37,706 bases of DNA from Levilactobacillus fujinensis (GTDB lineage Bacteria; Bacillota; Bacilli; Lactobacillales; Lactobacillaceae), in NCBI RefSeq assembly GCF_003946335.1, contig NZ_RHNX01000030.1, positions 1 to 37,706 on the forward strand. The letters are read 5' to 3'. Position numbers and translations under genes: made by a program. This document shows positions 1 through 8,650 of the stretch, piece after piece. Below the pieces are notes generated by a model that was not told the DNA's origin, did not search any database, and saw only the letters and a program-made list of their open reading frames with translations. The stretch's first letter is position 1; each line of letters opens with the position of its first letter.

Positions 1-1
1 T

Positions 2-24
2 GGGGCAGTGTGCCCCTTTTATTA
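2..24 (+). terminator. Intrinsic terminator of an upstream unit
   Basis: GGGGCA (2-7) and TGCCCC (11-16) form a perfect six-pair stem with a GTG loop, followed by TTTT and an AT-rich tail. It probably ends a plus-strand gene lying left of the window. The gene itself is not visible. Confidence 0.75.
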
Positions 25-856
25 TACAGAAAATGGCGTCGACAGATTTCTCTATCAACACCAAATATCATAGAACCTAAATTAGTGGCAATGGCTACAC
101 GCTGACTCTGATGGTGCCCATCAATTAGCTGCTTCTAAAGGTTGAAAGCCAAAATGTTTGCGTTATTCTTGCGACAGTAAGAATTATCACGACTAAATTA
201 GTGAAAACAGCCGCACTCCGGCCGTCAGGGAGGGGAACGCCTCCAGCCAAAGAACGGGCTTCCGGCTCGCCTGAAAGCCGTCAAGATCAAGCGTCTCCCA
301 GTGTGTCTCGGTTATAACAGCAATTACTGAGACTAACTAGAATGGGGCAGCATAGCCTGATTATCGGCCCATCAGTGCCAGATAGGAGTTAGACCGGTAC
401 AATCACGCACAGCAGTTGATTCTCTTAGCGGAGGGAACTTGATCATCATTAGTCCTAAGCAAGTCAATATAATGGAAGCAGGCGTTCACTATAGGTTAAA
501 ATGGGGATGTGGCTAGAGGCTAGTATGACGGTGAATGGCTGATTGCTAGGATATGCCTGAAGGTTGGCAGATGCTAAACACCCACTATGACTGTTGTCGC
601 AACGGTACCAAGAAAAAATGAGGTAGTATTGTTCAGTTGTTGTCCAGTCGTCGCCTTATCGGTCGCCGGATAGGGGCTGGCGCGGACGCATACACCTTGA
701 AGCCTCAAAAATTCCGAGTTGCCAAGGTTAGTTTGCGACTAAGCCAATGGAAAAGTACGGCAGCCTAGATAGCTGTTACGCTAATTGTTTGGAAGGCCAA
801 GGATTTTTTGGTATGATGGATTACCAGAACTTCTCAGGGAAACGTGGTCTAATCCG
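25..856. other. Gene-free stretch upstream of ctsR, hairpin-rich
   Basis: About 830 bases hold no convincing coding region on either strand; stops are frequent in all frames. Several potential hairpins can be read: ATTCTT/AAGAAT (165-184), GGAGG/CCTCC (229-244), ACGGGCTT/AAGCCGT with one bulge (254-281), CTAACT/AGTTAG enclosing TGGGGC/GCCCA (333-392), CCTTATC/GATAGGG (654-675) and GGTTAG/CTAAGCC (about 726-745). A weak promoter-like pair, TTGGAA-17-TATGAT, lies at 789-817. I do not recognise a tRNA, rRNA, tmRNA, RNase P RNA, SRP RNA or 6S RNA. It could be an unannotated structured RNA, a decayed gene, or ordinary spacer. Confidence 0.5.
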
Positions 857-884
857 TTGCATTTTTATGGGAAGTTCGTATAAT
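857..884 (+). promoter_or_regulatory. Promoter of ctsR-clpC
   Basis: TTGCAT (857-862) and TATAAT (879-884) are separated by 16 bases. This is a near-consensus vegetative promoter about 40 bases before the ctsR start, and the CtsR operator begins directly downstream of its -10 box. Confidence 0.8.
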
Positions 885-887
885 ATT

Positions 888-904
888 AGTCAACATTAGT
901 CAAG
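888..904 (+). promoter_or_regulatory. CtsR operator (heat-shock box)
   Basis: Two heptamers in direct repeat, AGTCAAC (888-894) and AGTCAAG (898-904), are separated by ATT. This closely matches the known CtsR box (RGTCAAA-NAN-RGTCAAA). It covers the expected transcription start just after the -10 box, so bound CtsR should block initiation and autoregulate ctsR-clpC. Confidence 0.85.
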
Positions 905-930
905 AAAGCTGCACTGAAGGGGGGACGATA

Positions 931-1398
931 ATGGAGAATCAAAATATTTCGGATATTATTGAGTCTTACCTTAAGCAGATTTTGGCTGAGTCCCAGCAGG
1001 TGGAGATCCGCAGAGCGGAAATTGCCGACCAGTTTAACGTGGTGCCTTCACAGATCAATTATGTGATTAAGACGCGCTTTACCATCCAGGACGGTTATGT
1101 GGTCCAGAGTAAACGGGGTGGCGGCGGCTATATTCGGATTGAAAAGGTGAAGCTCCTCGACAACTTAGACTTTATTGACTCTCTTGTGACGGCTGTGGGC
1201 AACCACATCACCCGTCACGACGGTTTAGCGGTTGTTCGAAGCCTGTTTGAGGCGGGGGCCGTGAATCGGCGGGAGGTCAATATTATTTTGGCCGCAATCG
1301 ATAAGGACGCCATTAATACTGGCGACCGTGACCTGGACCAGCAGATTCGGGCACGCGTCTTGATTTCTATTTTGAACCATCTGCGTTACGAAAGTTGA
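931..1398 (+). CDS. ctsR: Transcriptional repressor CtsR
   Basis: CtsR represses class III heat-shock genes (clp genes) by binding tandem heptamer operators as a dimer. The 155-residue product has the usual family length. Residues 1-70 form a winged helix, and the wing carries the diagnostic RGGGGY (residues 62-67), the glycine-rich loop known to act as the heat sensor in CtsR. The rest is the C-terminal dimerization and Clp-interaction domain. The ATG follows a strong purine-rich ribosome binding site (917-926). clpC starts 17 bases downstream, so the two form an operon. mcsA and mcsB, which in Bacillus modulate CtsR through arginine phosphorylation, are absent here. The operator at 888-904 indicates negative autoregulation, with release at high temperature. 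Confidence 0.97.
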   Translation: MENQNISDIIESYLKQILAESQQVEIRRAEIADQFNVVPSQINYVIKTRFTIQDGYVVQSKRGGGGYIRIEKVKLLDNLDFIDSLVTAVGNHITRHDGLAVVRSLFEAGAVNRREVNIILAAIDKDAINTGDRDLDQQIRARVLISILNHLRYES

Positions 1399-1415
1399 GA
1401 AAGTGAGGAGTTGCA

Positions 1416-3908
1416 ATGGATAACCTATTTACACCGAGTGCTAAGAGTGTCTTAGTTTTGGCACAGGAACAAGCAAAATATTTTAAGCACCAAGCGGTGG
1501 GTACGGAACACTTGTTGCTCGCCCTCACCATTGAAAAAAATGGTATTGCCAACAAGGTTTTACAGCAGTTCTCTGTGACCGATGACGACGTTCGTGAAGA
1601 AATCGAACGGTTCACGGGTTACGGGACCTTAGCCAATGTCGATAAGGACAGCTACCTACCATATTCACCAAAGGCCAAGGCAATGTTAGCCTTAGCTGGC
1701 GATGAAGCTAAGCGGTTGGGTGCGACTAAGATCGGCACGGAACACTTGTTGTTGGCACTATTGAGCGACGAAACAATCTTGTCTTCTCGTATTCTGAAGA
1801 ATTTAAATGTCGAACTGGTTGATGCTCGTAAAGTGGTACTCCGTAAGTTAGGCATTTCCGACACACCTAAGCGTCGTAACGATGCCCGTGCACGCCGGGG
1901 TGCGCCACAAGGTGGGACACCAACGTTGGATTCTTTGGCACGAGACTTAACCGAATCTGCCAAAGAGGGTCGTATGGATCCTACGGTTGGCCGGAATAAA
2001 GAAGTTAAACGGGTCATTCAGATTCTAAGTCGGCGGACTAAGAACAACCCCGTTTTGATTGGGGAACCCGGCGTTGGGAAAACGGCGATTGCTGAGGGCT
2101 TAGCTCAACGGATCATTGCCGGTGATGTCCCAGAAGATATGCAACAAAAACGGCTAATGATGCTCGACATGGGCTCGTTGGTTGCTGGAACCAAGTACCG
2201 TGGTGAATTTGAAGATCGGTTGAAGAAGGTCATCGAAGAAATTTACAATGATGGTCAAGTTATTCTCTTCATTGATGAGTTACACACGTTGATTGGTGCC
2301 GGGGGTGCTGAAGGAGCCATTGATGCCTCTAACATCCTAAAGCCAGCCTTAGCGCGGGGAGAACTCCAAACCATTGGGGCCACCACGTTGGATGAGTATC
2401 AAAAGTACATTGAATCCGATGCTGCGCTGGAACGGCGATTCGCTACGGTTCAAGTCGACGAACCAACGCCGGATGAAGCCTTAGAAATCTTAAAGGGCTT
2501 GCGGCCACGTTATGAGGACCATCATCACGTTAACATTACCGATGAAGCCTTGGACCAGGCCGTGAAGTTATCTACGCGTTACATCAGTGACCGTTTCTTG
2601 CCGGATAAGGCAATCGATTTGATGGATGAAGCCTCTGCCAAGGTTCGCATCGATCAAATGGATAAGCCAACACCAGCCAGCAAGCAGGTTCAAGAATTGA
2701 ATCAGCTGTCCGCTGACAAGGAAGCAGCTATTGAGGATCAAAATTTCGAAAAGGCTGCGGAATTGCGGACGAAAGAAATGCAGCTGCGTGAGAAAATCGA
2801 AGCACGGAAGGCCAAAGCTGCAGCGGCTGCTGCCGATGCACCAGAACGGCATTACGATTTGAACGTGACTGGTGAAGACGTTGCGGACGTTGTTGCGGAG
2901 TGGACGGGTGTTCCCGTTACTCAGTTGAAGCAAACGGATGCGGATCGACTGGTCAACCTGGAAAAGATTCTGCATCAACGGGTCATTGGTCAAGAAGAAG
3001 CCGTTTCAGCCGTTTCTCGTGCTATTCGGCGGGCGCGTTCTGGATTGAAAGATCCGAACCGGCCAATTGGATCCTTTATGTTCCTCGGGCCAACCGGTGT
3101 TGGGAAGACCGAATTAGCTAAGGCATTGGCCGAAGCAATGTTTGGTTCCGAAGACAACATGATTCGTGTCGACATGAGCGAATACATGGAAAAGTACTCA
3201 ACCAGTCGTTTGATTGGTTCCGCACCAGGTTACGTGGGGTACGATGAAGGTGGTCAGTTGACGGAAAAGGTTCGTCAAAAACCATATTCCGTGGTACTTT
3301 TCGATGAAGTGGAAAAGGCCCATCCAGATGTCTTTAACATCTTACTTCAGGTCTTAGATGATGGTTACCTGACCGATTCTAAGGGGCGGAAGGTTGATTT
3401 CAGAAACACGATTCTGATCATGACGTCTAACCTGGGTGCCACGAAGTTACGGGACGAAAAGACCGTCGGCTTCGGTGCCGAAGACATGGCCAACGACTAC
3501 CGGGCAATGTCACAAACTATTCGGGAAACGTTGAAGCAATCATTCCGGCCAGAATTCTTGAACCGGATTGACGAAACGGTCATTTTCCATTCCCTGAAGA
3601 AGCCGGAACTCCACGAAATTGTGAAGTTAATGGCCAAGCAAATTGTCGATCGCGTGGCAGAACAAGACATCAAGCTGAAGATTACACCTGCGGCCATTGA
3701 TGCCGTTGCCAAGGCGGGCTTTGACCCAGAATACGGGGCACGACCAATTCGTCGGGCACTGCAAACGCAGGTTGAAGATAAGTTGAGTGAAGAACTCTTG
3801 AATGGCGAAGTCAAGACCAACGACCAAGTGACGATTGGGGCGACCCAAGGTAAGATCACGGTCAGCGTCAAGTCAGCCACCAAGAAAACGGCGGTTGCTA
3901 CGAACTAA
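1416..3908 (+). CDS. clpC: ATP-dependent Clp protease ATPase subunit ClpC
   Basis: Hexameric AAA+ unfoldase that feeds substrates to ClpP in the cytoplasm. The 830 residues contain two N-terminal Clp_N repeats (about 1-145), the first AAA+ module with Walker A GEPGVGKT (216-223) and Walker B ILFIDE (about 283-288), a UVR-type coiled middle region (about 425-460), and the second AAA+ module with Walker A GPTGVGKT (558-565) and Walker B VVLFDE (626-631). The ClpP-docking tripeptide VGF is visible at 684-686, so this is a protease partner rather than a ClpB-type disaggregase. Ribosome binding site GTGAGGAG (1403-1410) precedes the ATG. In Bacillus the adaptor McsB sits in the same operon; here it does not, so adaptor use probably differs. 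An intrinsic terminator follows. Confidence 0.97.
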   Translation: MDNLFTPSAKSVLVLAQEQAKYFKHQAVGTEHLLLALTIEKNGIANKVLQQFSVTDDDVREEIERFTGYGTLANVDKDSYLPYSPKAKAMLALAGDEAKRLGATKIGTEHLLLALLSDETILSSRILKNLNVELVDARKVVLRKLGISDTPKRRNDARARRGAPQGGTPTLDSLARDLTESAKEGRMDPTVGRNKEVKRVIQILSRRTKNNPVLIGEPGVGKTAIAEGLAQRIIAGDVPEDMQQKRLMMLDMGSLVAGTKYRGEFEDRLKKVIEEIYNDGQVILFIDELHTLIGAGGAEGAIDASNILKPALARGELQTIGATTLDEYQKYIESDAALERRFATVQVDEPTPDEALEILKGLRPRYEDHHHVNITDEALDQAVKLSTRYISDRFLPDKAIDLMDEASAKVRIDQMDKPTPASKQVQELNQLSADKEAAIEDQNFEKAAELRTKEMQLREKIEARKAKAAAAAADAPERHYDLNVTGEDVADVVAEWTGVPVTQLKQTDADRLVNLEKILHQRVIGQEEAVSAVSRAIRRARSGLKDPNRPIGSFMFLGPTGVGKTELAKALAEAMFGSEDNMIRVDMSEYMEKYSTSRLIGSAPGYVGYDEGGQLTEKVRQKPYSVVLFDEVEKAHPDVFNILLQVLDDGYLTDSKGRKVDFRNTILIMTSNLGATKLRDEKTVGFGAEDMANDYRAMSQTIRETLKQSFRPEFLNRIDETVIFHSLKKPELHEIVKLMAKQIVDRVAEQDIKLKITPAAIDAVAKAGFDPEYGARPIRRALQTQVEDKLSEELLNGEVKTNDQVTIGATQGKITVSVKSATKKTAVATN

Positions 3909-3922
3909 ACGGGATTGAATAC

Positions 3923-3961
3923 AGCAGCGTGTGCGGGGATGACCTGAACACGTTGCTTTTT
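3923..3961 (+). terminator. Terminator after clpC
   Basis: AGCAGCGTGT (3923-3932) pairs with ACACGTTGCT (3948-3957) through ten pairs including one G-U, followed by a run of T. It closes the ctsR-clpC operon and separates it from the TetR-family gene. Confidence 0.85.
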
Positions 3962-3993
3962 GGGTTCTAAACTGAAGGTTAAAAATCTCGATC

Positions 3994-4024
3994 CTACAGA
4001 TTTTCTTCACTATAAAATCAGTAG
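3994..4024. repeat. 11-bp inverted repeat upstream of the tetR-family gene
   Basis: CTACAGATTTT (3994-4004) and AAAATCAGTAG (4014-4024) are inverted copies with one mismatch around a 9-base centre. No T-run follows on either strand, so it is not a terminator. It lies about 100 bases before the regulator start and is a candidate operator for that regulator. The link is positional inference. Confidence 0.45.
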
Positions 4025-4084
4025 GGGAGTCACCCACTGACGCAGTATTAACTGTTACTTGGTCTAGCTGGTGATAAGTGGCTG

Positions 4085-4093
4085 TGGTACACT
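4085..4093 (+). promoter_or_regulatory. Possible extended -10 promoter of the tetR-family gene
   Basis: TGG-TACACT at 4085-4093 resembles an extended -10 element (TGn plus -10), 35 bases before the proposed start. No good -35 box is seen at normal spacing, so this is weak. Confidence 0.3.
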
Positions 4094-4127
4094 TACAGTA
4101 CGAGAGATGAAAGGACGGGAGCCACCA

Positions 4128-4733
4128 ATGAAAAGAGAAGAGCAGTTAACCCACACGCACGCCGCCATTTTACAGGCCGCACGGGAGCAGTTCTTGTCGC
4201 AGGGGTACCAAGCAACCTCTACTAGAGACATTGCAAAAGAAGTGGGCATCACGCAACCGGCACTGTATCATCACTTTAGTGACAAAGAGGTTATTTTTCT
4301 TGAGGTCATTAAAACTGTGGGGACTGAAATTCAAACGGGGTTAACTCAGGTCAACGACCAGTTAGCTGCTGAAGAGAATCCTGATCCAATTGACGCCTTG
4401 GTTCGGATTACGGAAGTCTTGACTGCGGTCCATCCCCGCGATGTCTTCACGGTGATTCACAGTAGCTTTAAGTACCTCAAGCCAGAGAACAAGCGGCAAC
4501 TCGGAATGGTGTTTGGTCAGGATTACGTGGGACCGCTGCAGCATTTCTTCGAATTGGGAATTGTCACGCTCCAACCGAATCTAGCACCACAGGATGCCGC
4601 CTCCTTCTACCTCACAAGTCTCAGCCCACTCTTTAATACCTTCCATCACGTTGGGGCAGCGGATGCCTCACAACATGATCAAACGGTGGCGCTGGTTCGT
4701 CTAATTCTGTTTGGCGTGGCAGTTAAGAAGTAG
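4128..4733 (+). CDS. TetR/AcrR family transcriptional regulator
   Basis: A 201-residue protein with the TetR N-terminal DNA-binding domain: residues about 10-55, with the helix-turn-helix around residues 29-51 and the typical ITQPALYHHFSDKE segment. The C-terminal part (60-201) is a variable ligand-binding and dimer domain, so the ligand cannot be named. I chose the ATG at 4128 because the domain begins right after it and GGGAG at 4117-4121 lies six bases before; an upstream in-frame ATG at 4071 would add 19 non-homologous residues and has no good ribosome binding site. The gene stands alone between the clpC terminator and the rpoB promoter, with no adjacent pump or enzyme to indicate its target. 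The MATE gene at 17019 is a possible distant target only by analogy. Confidence 0.88.
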   Translation: MKREEQLTHTHAAILQAAREQFLSQGYQATSTRDIAKEVGITQPALYHHFSDKEVIFLEVIKTVGTEIQTGLTQVNDQLAAEENPDPIDALVRITEVLTAVHPRDVFTVIHSSFKYLKPENKRQLGMVFGQDYVGPLQHFFELGIVTLQPNLAPQDAASFYLTSLSPLFNTFHHVGAADASQHDQTVALVRLILFGVAVKK

Positions 4734-4784
4734 ACTGGCCGGCAGATAAATCACAGCTAGGCTAGAAATCGTGAGTGTTCGTTA

Positions 4785-4813
4785 TTGACAATTCAGAATT
4801 AATTTAGTATTAT
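4785..4813 (+). promoter_or_regulatory. Promoter of rpoB-rpoC
   Basis: TTGACA (4785-4790) and TATTAT (4808-4813) are 17 bases apart, a strong vegetative promoter. Transcription would start near 4820 and give a leader of about 195 bases. rplJ/rplL do not precede rpoB here, so rpoBC has its own start. Confidence 0.85.
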
Positions 4814-4819
4814 ATTATT

Positions 4820-5014
4820 CGTATGCAACTGTGAACTGAAATTGGCAACGACGATCTATTGTCCGGCGTTGCCGTTATAAGAAGCCAAAAGCAAATCAAA
4901 GTAGGTTTGTTTTTGGATTTTTTTTGCCAAAAAACCGGGTGAAAACTAATTTGTAATCAAAATGTAACATAACGGTTTGGCCAGTCCACAGAATAAATAG
5001 GAGAGGTGAACAAC
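4820..5014 (+). ncRNA. rpoB leader RNA with terminator-like hairpin (Lacto-rpoB candidate)
   Basis: The leader contains GGCAACG/CGTTGCC (4844-4850 with 4867-4873). A long stem follows, CCAAAAGCAAATC (4885-4897) with GGTTTGTTTTTGG (4904-4916), with G-U pairs and eight T residues (4918-4925): an intrinsic terminator shape. Downstream CCAAAAA (4927-4933) can instead pair with TTTTTGG (4910-4916), which would take the terminator's 3' arm. A conserved RNA called Lacto-rpoB has been reported upstream of rpoB in Lactobacillales. I assign this leader to it by position and taxon only, as I cannot check its consensus. A weak second promoter (TTGCCA-17-TAATTT, 4924-4952) is also possible. Confidence 0.6.
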
Positions 5015-8000
5015 TTGGCAGGACACTTAGTGAAATACGGGAAACACCGTACTCGCCGTAGCTATTCGCGGATCAAGGAAGTTCTTGATTTACCTAACTT
5101 AATCGAGATTCAAACCAATTCTTACAACTGGTTCCTCGATGAAGGGTTGCGTGATATGTTCGACGACATCATGCCAATCGAAGATTTTCAAGGAAACCTT
5201 TCGTTAGAGTTTGTTGATTATCAATTACTGGAACCCAAATATAGCGTGGATGAAGCACGGGAACATGACGCGAACTTTTCAGCACCACTACACGTCACCT
5301 TACGTTTGACCAACCACGAAACGGGTGAAATTAAGTCGCAAGATGTCTTCTTCGGTGACTTCCCATTAATGACGGCCCAAGGGACCTTCATTATCAACGG
5401 GGCAGAACGGGTTATTGTTTCTCAATTAGTCCGGTCACCAGGAGTTTACTTCAATGAAGATACCGATAAGAATGGCCGGACCGTTTACGGTGCCACGGTT
5501 ATTCCTAACCGGGGGGCTTGGCTAGAATTTGAAACGGACGCTAAGAACATCTCTTACGTTCGAATCGACCGGACACGGAAGATTCCAATGACTGAATTAG
5601 TTCGGGCATTAGGTTTCGGTTCCGATGACGAAATCTTGGATATCTTAGGTGACAACGAAAGCTTAATGGCAACGTTGGAAAAGGATATTCATAAGAATAC
5701 CGACGATTCTCGTGTCGAAGAGTCCTTGAAGGACATCTACGAACGTCTACGTCCAGGTGAACCTAAGACGGCCGACTCTTCGCGGAGTTTACTGACTGCA
5801 CGGTTCTTTGACCCGAAGCGTTATGACATGGCTCCCGTTGGTCGTTACAAGACCAACAAGAAGCTGAGTTTGAAGACGCGCTTATTGGGCCTGACCTTGG
5901 CTGAAACGTTAGCCGATCCAGATACTGGTGAAGTTATCGCTCAAAAGGGCACGGTCGTTGACAAGGACGTTATGAAGACCTTGGCACCATTCCTGGACCA
6001 AGAAGACTTCAAGATGGTGACTTTCCAACCTTCAGACGAAGCCGTTGTTACTGAACCATTGAAGTTACAGATCATCAAGGTACAATCACCAGATGATCCA
6101 GAACAAGAAGTTCCTGTTATTGGAAATGGCAACATTGATATTAAGTTGAAGCACATTCGTCCAGCCGATATCGTGGCTTCCATGAACTACTTCTTCAACT
6201 TACAACAAGGTATTGGGAACACTGATGATATTGACCACTTGGGTAACCGGCGGATTCGTTCCGTGGGTGAACTCCTGCAAAACCAATTCCGGATTGGGTT
6301 ATCTCGGATGGAACGGGTTGTGCGTGAACGGATGTCAATTCAAGATGCTGCGACGGTAACGCCACAACAATTGATCAACATTCGGCCAGTGGTTGCTTCC
6401 ATTAAGGAATTCTTCGGTTCATCTCAATTGTCACAATTCATGGATCAGACCAACCCACTAGGTGAATTAACCCATAAGCGGCGTTTGTCTGCCCTTGGAC
6501 CTGGTGGTTTGACGCGTGACCGTGCCGGATATGAAGTCCGGGACGTTCACTATACCCACTATGGCCGGATGTGCCCAATTGAAACGCCTGAAGGTCCTAA
6601 CATTGGGTTGATCAACAGTTTGTCCAGTTATGCACGGGTTAACCGCTACGGCTTCATCGAAACGCCATACCGTCGTGTCTCATGGGATACGCATAAGGTT
6701 ACCGATAAGATCGATTACCTGACGGCTGACGAAGAAGATAACTACGTTGTGGCTCAAGCCAACACGCCATTGAATGATGACGGTTCATTTGACACCGACA
6801 CCATCATGGCACGTGCAAAGTCCGAAAACATTGAAACCAGTGCGGACCGGATTGACTACATGGATGTTTCGCCTAAGCAAGTAGTTGCTGTGGCCACAGC
6901 ATGTATTCCTTTCTTGGAAAACGATGACTCTAACCGGGCCTTGATGGGAGCCAACATGCAACGGCAAGCTGTGCCATTGCTGGACCCTCATGCACCTTTG
7001 GTTGGGACTGGTATTGAATATAAAGCAGCGCATGATTCCGGGGTTGCCTTAATCAGTCAACATGACGGAACTGTTGAATACGTTGATGCACGGGAAATCC
7101 GCGTCCGGCGTGAAGACGGTGCGCTCGACACTTACAAGCTGATGAAGTTCCGCCGGTCAAACGGTGGGAAGAACTACAACCAACGTCCAATCGTTAAGGT
7201 TGGCGATCACGTCGACAACGACGAAATCTTGGCTGATGGTCCTTCAATGGAAAACGGGGAATTGGCTTTAGGTCAAAACCCATTAGTTGCCTTCATGACT
7301 TGGCAAGGGTACAACTTCGAAGATGCCATCGGGATCAACGAACGTTTGGTTCGCGATGATGTTTACACGTCGATTCATATTGAAGAATACGAATCAGAAG
7401 CACGTGACACGAAGCTTGGACCTGAAGAAATGACGCGCGAAATTCCTAACGTAGGTGAAGACGCCTTGAAGAACTTGGACGAAGACGGGATTATCCGTGT
7501 TGGTGCTGAAGTTCAAGACGGCGACATCTTAGTTGGTAAGGTGACGCCTAAGGGTGTTACTGAATTATCCGCTGAGGAACGTTTACTCCATGCTATCTTT
7601 GGTGAAAAGGCCCGTGAAGTTCGGGATACTTCTCTTAAGGTGCCACATGGTGGTGGCGGCATTATCCAGGACGTTAAGATCTTCACGCGTGAAAACGGTG
7701 ATGAACTTTCTCCTGGTGTGAACATGATGGTTCGGGTCTACATCGCGCAAAAGCGGAAGATCCAAGTTGGGGACAAGATGTCTGGTCGTCACGGGAACAA
7801 GGGGACTGTTTCAGTCGTCATCCCTGAAGAAGATATGCCGTACATGCCAGATGGAACCCCAATCGACATCATGCTGAGTCCAATGGGTGTGCCTTCTCGG
7901 ATGAACATCGGGCAAGTGCTCGAATTGCATTTGGGGATGGCCGCTCGTAAGTTGGGCATTCACATTGCGACGCCTGTCTTCGATGGTGCCCAAGATACTG

Positions 8001-8629
8001 ATATCGCGGATGCTGTTAAGGAAGCTGGGATGGCTGCCGATGCTAAGACTGTCTTATACGATGGTCGGACCGGTGAACCATTTGACAAGCGGGTTGCCGT
8101 TGGTGTCATGAACTACCTGAAGTTGGCCCACATGGTCGACGACAAGATGCATGCCCGTTCCATCGGACCTTACTCACTGGTTACGCAACAACCACTTGGT
8201 GGTAAAGCGCAATTTGGTGGCCAACGGTTTGGTGAAATGGAAGTTTGGGCTTTGGAAGCTTACGGTGCCGCTTATACGTTACAAGAAATCTTAACGTACA
8301 AGTCCGATGACGTGGTTGGTCGGGTTAAGACCTACGAAGCCATTGTTAAGGGTGATCCGATTCCTAAGCCTGGTGTGCCTGAATCATTCCGTGTTCTGGT
8401 CAAGGAACTCCAATCCTTAGGGCTGGACATGAAGGTCTTAAACGGAAACAACGAAGAAATCGAACTCCGCGATATGGACGACGATGACGATGATGTTGTG
8501 AACGTTGATGCGTTGAGCAAGTATGCCCAACAGCAAGAAGAACAACGGAAAGCCGCTGCTCAGACCGATGATGCTAAGGCAACACCTGCACCTACGAAAA
8601 ACGAAAGTCAACCGAACACACAAGACTAA
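5015..8629 (+). CDS. rpoB: DNA-directed RNA polymerase subunit beta
   Basis: Beta subunit of RNA polymerase, forming one side of the catalytic cleft and the rifamycin pocket. The 1204 residues match the Firmicutes family throughout. The rifampicin region reads [13 protein letters not shown] and [13 protein letters not shown], with the usual Gln, Asp, His and Ser, so no common resistance change is present. The active-site segments around GRHGNKG and the conserved C-terminal [21 protein letters not shown] region (written in two parts in the family literature) are intact. The tail is acidic (a run of Asp) and then rich in Gln, Ala and Thr. I use the TTG at 5015, as homologues begin with M-(A/T)-G-(H/Q)-LV; AGGAGAGG (4999-5006) is then well spaced, whereas the GTG at 5006 would sit on top of it. 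rpoC follows after 21 bases. Confidence 0.97.
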   Translation: MAGHLVKYGKHRTRRSYSRIKEVLDLPNLIEIQTNSYNWFLDEGLRDMFDDIMPIEDFQGNLSLEFVDYQLLEPKYSVDEAREHDANFSAPLHVTLRLTNHETGEIKSQDVFFGDFPLMTAQGTFIINGAERVIVSQLVRSPGVYFNEDTDKNGRTVYGATVIPNRGAWLEFETDAKNISYVRIDRTRKIPMTELVRALGFGSDDEILDILGDNESLMATLEKDIHKNTDDSRVEESLKDIYERLRPGEPKTADSSRSLLTARFFDPKRYDMAPVGRYKTNKKLSLKTRLLGLTLAETLADPDTGEVIAQKGTVVDKDVMKTLAPFLDQEDFKMVTFQPSDEAVVTEPLKLQIIKVQSPDDPEQEVPVIGNGNIDIKLKHIRPADIVASMNYFFNLQQGIGNTDDIDHLGNRRIRSVGELLQNQFRIGLSRMERVVRERMSIQDAATVTPQQLINIRPVVASIKEFFGSSQLSQFMDQTNPLGELTHKRRLSALGPGGLTRDRAGYEVRDVHYTHYGRMCPIETPEGPNIGLINSLSSYARVNRYGFIETPYRRVSWDTHKVTDKIDYLTADEEDNYVVAQANTPLNDDGSFDTDTIMARAKSENIETSADRIDYMDVSPKQVVAVATACIPFLENDDSNRALMGANMQRQAVPLLDPHAPLVGTGIEYKAAHDSGVALISQHDGTVEYVDAREIRVRREDGALDTYKLMKFRRSNGGKNYNQRPIVKVGDHVDNDEILADGPSMENGELALGQNPLVAFMTWQGYNFEDAIGINERLVRDDVYTSIHIEEYESEARDTKLGPEEMTREIPNVGEDALKNLDEDGIIRVGAEVQDGDILVGKVTPKGVTELSAEERLLHAIFGEKAREVRDTSLKVPHGGGGIIQDVKIFTRENGDELSPGVNMMVRVYIAQKRKIQVGDKMSGRHGNKGTVSVVIPEEDMPYMPDGTPIDIMLSPMGVPSRMNIGQVLELHLGMAARKLGIHIATPVFDGAQDTDIADAVKEAGMAADAKTVLYDGRTGEPFDKRVAVGVMNYLKLAHMVDDKMHARSIGPYSLVTQQPLGGKAQFGGQRFGEMEVWALEAYGAAYTLQEILTYKSDDVVGRVKTYEAIVKGDPIPKPGVPESFRVLVKELQSLGLDMKVLNGNNEEIELRDMDDDDDDVVNVDALSKYAQQQEEQRKAAAQTDDAKATPAPTKNESQPNTQD

Positions 8630-8650
8630 TTAATAAGGGAGGTCGCTTCT

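Noticed and set aside
439-516. 25-residue reading frame from TTG with GGAGG just upstream
   Set aside because: The ribosome binding site is too close to the TTG, there is no recognisable similarity, and a frame of this size is expected by chance.
25-856. Definite assignment of the ctsR upstream region as GOLLD or ROOL RNA
   Set aside because: I cannot recall or score their consensus, and no prophage or tRNA context is visible; only size and hairpin richness fit.
5006-5014. GTG at 5006 as the rpoB start
   Set aside because: The GTG lies in the ribosome binding site itself; homologues begin at the residue encoded by TTG 5015.
6412-6520. Rifampicin-resistance change in rpoB, and streptomycin change in rpsL
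   Set aside because: The residues usually altered in resistance (Gln, Asp, His and Ser in RpoB; the lysine pair in S12) are wild type.
6785-7033. Antisense reading frames within rpoB, rpoC, clpC, fusA and the ribosomal genes
   Set aside because: They lie opposite strongly conserved genes, lack good ribosome binding sites and encode nothing recognisable; they are shadows of biased codon use.
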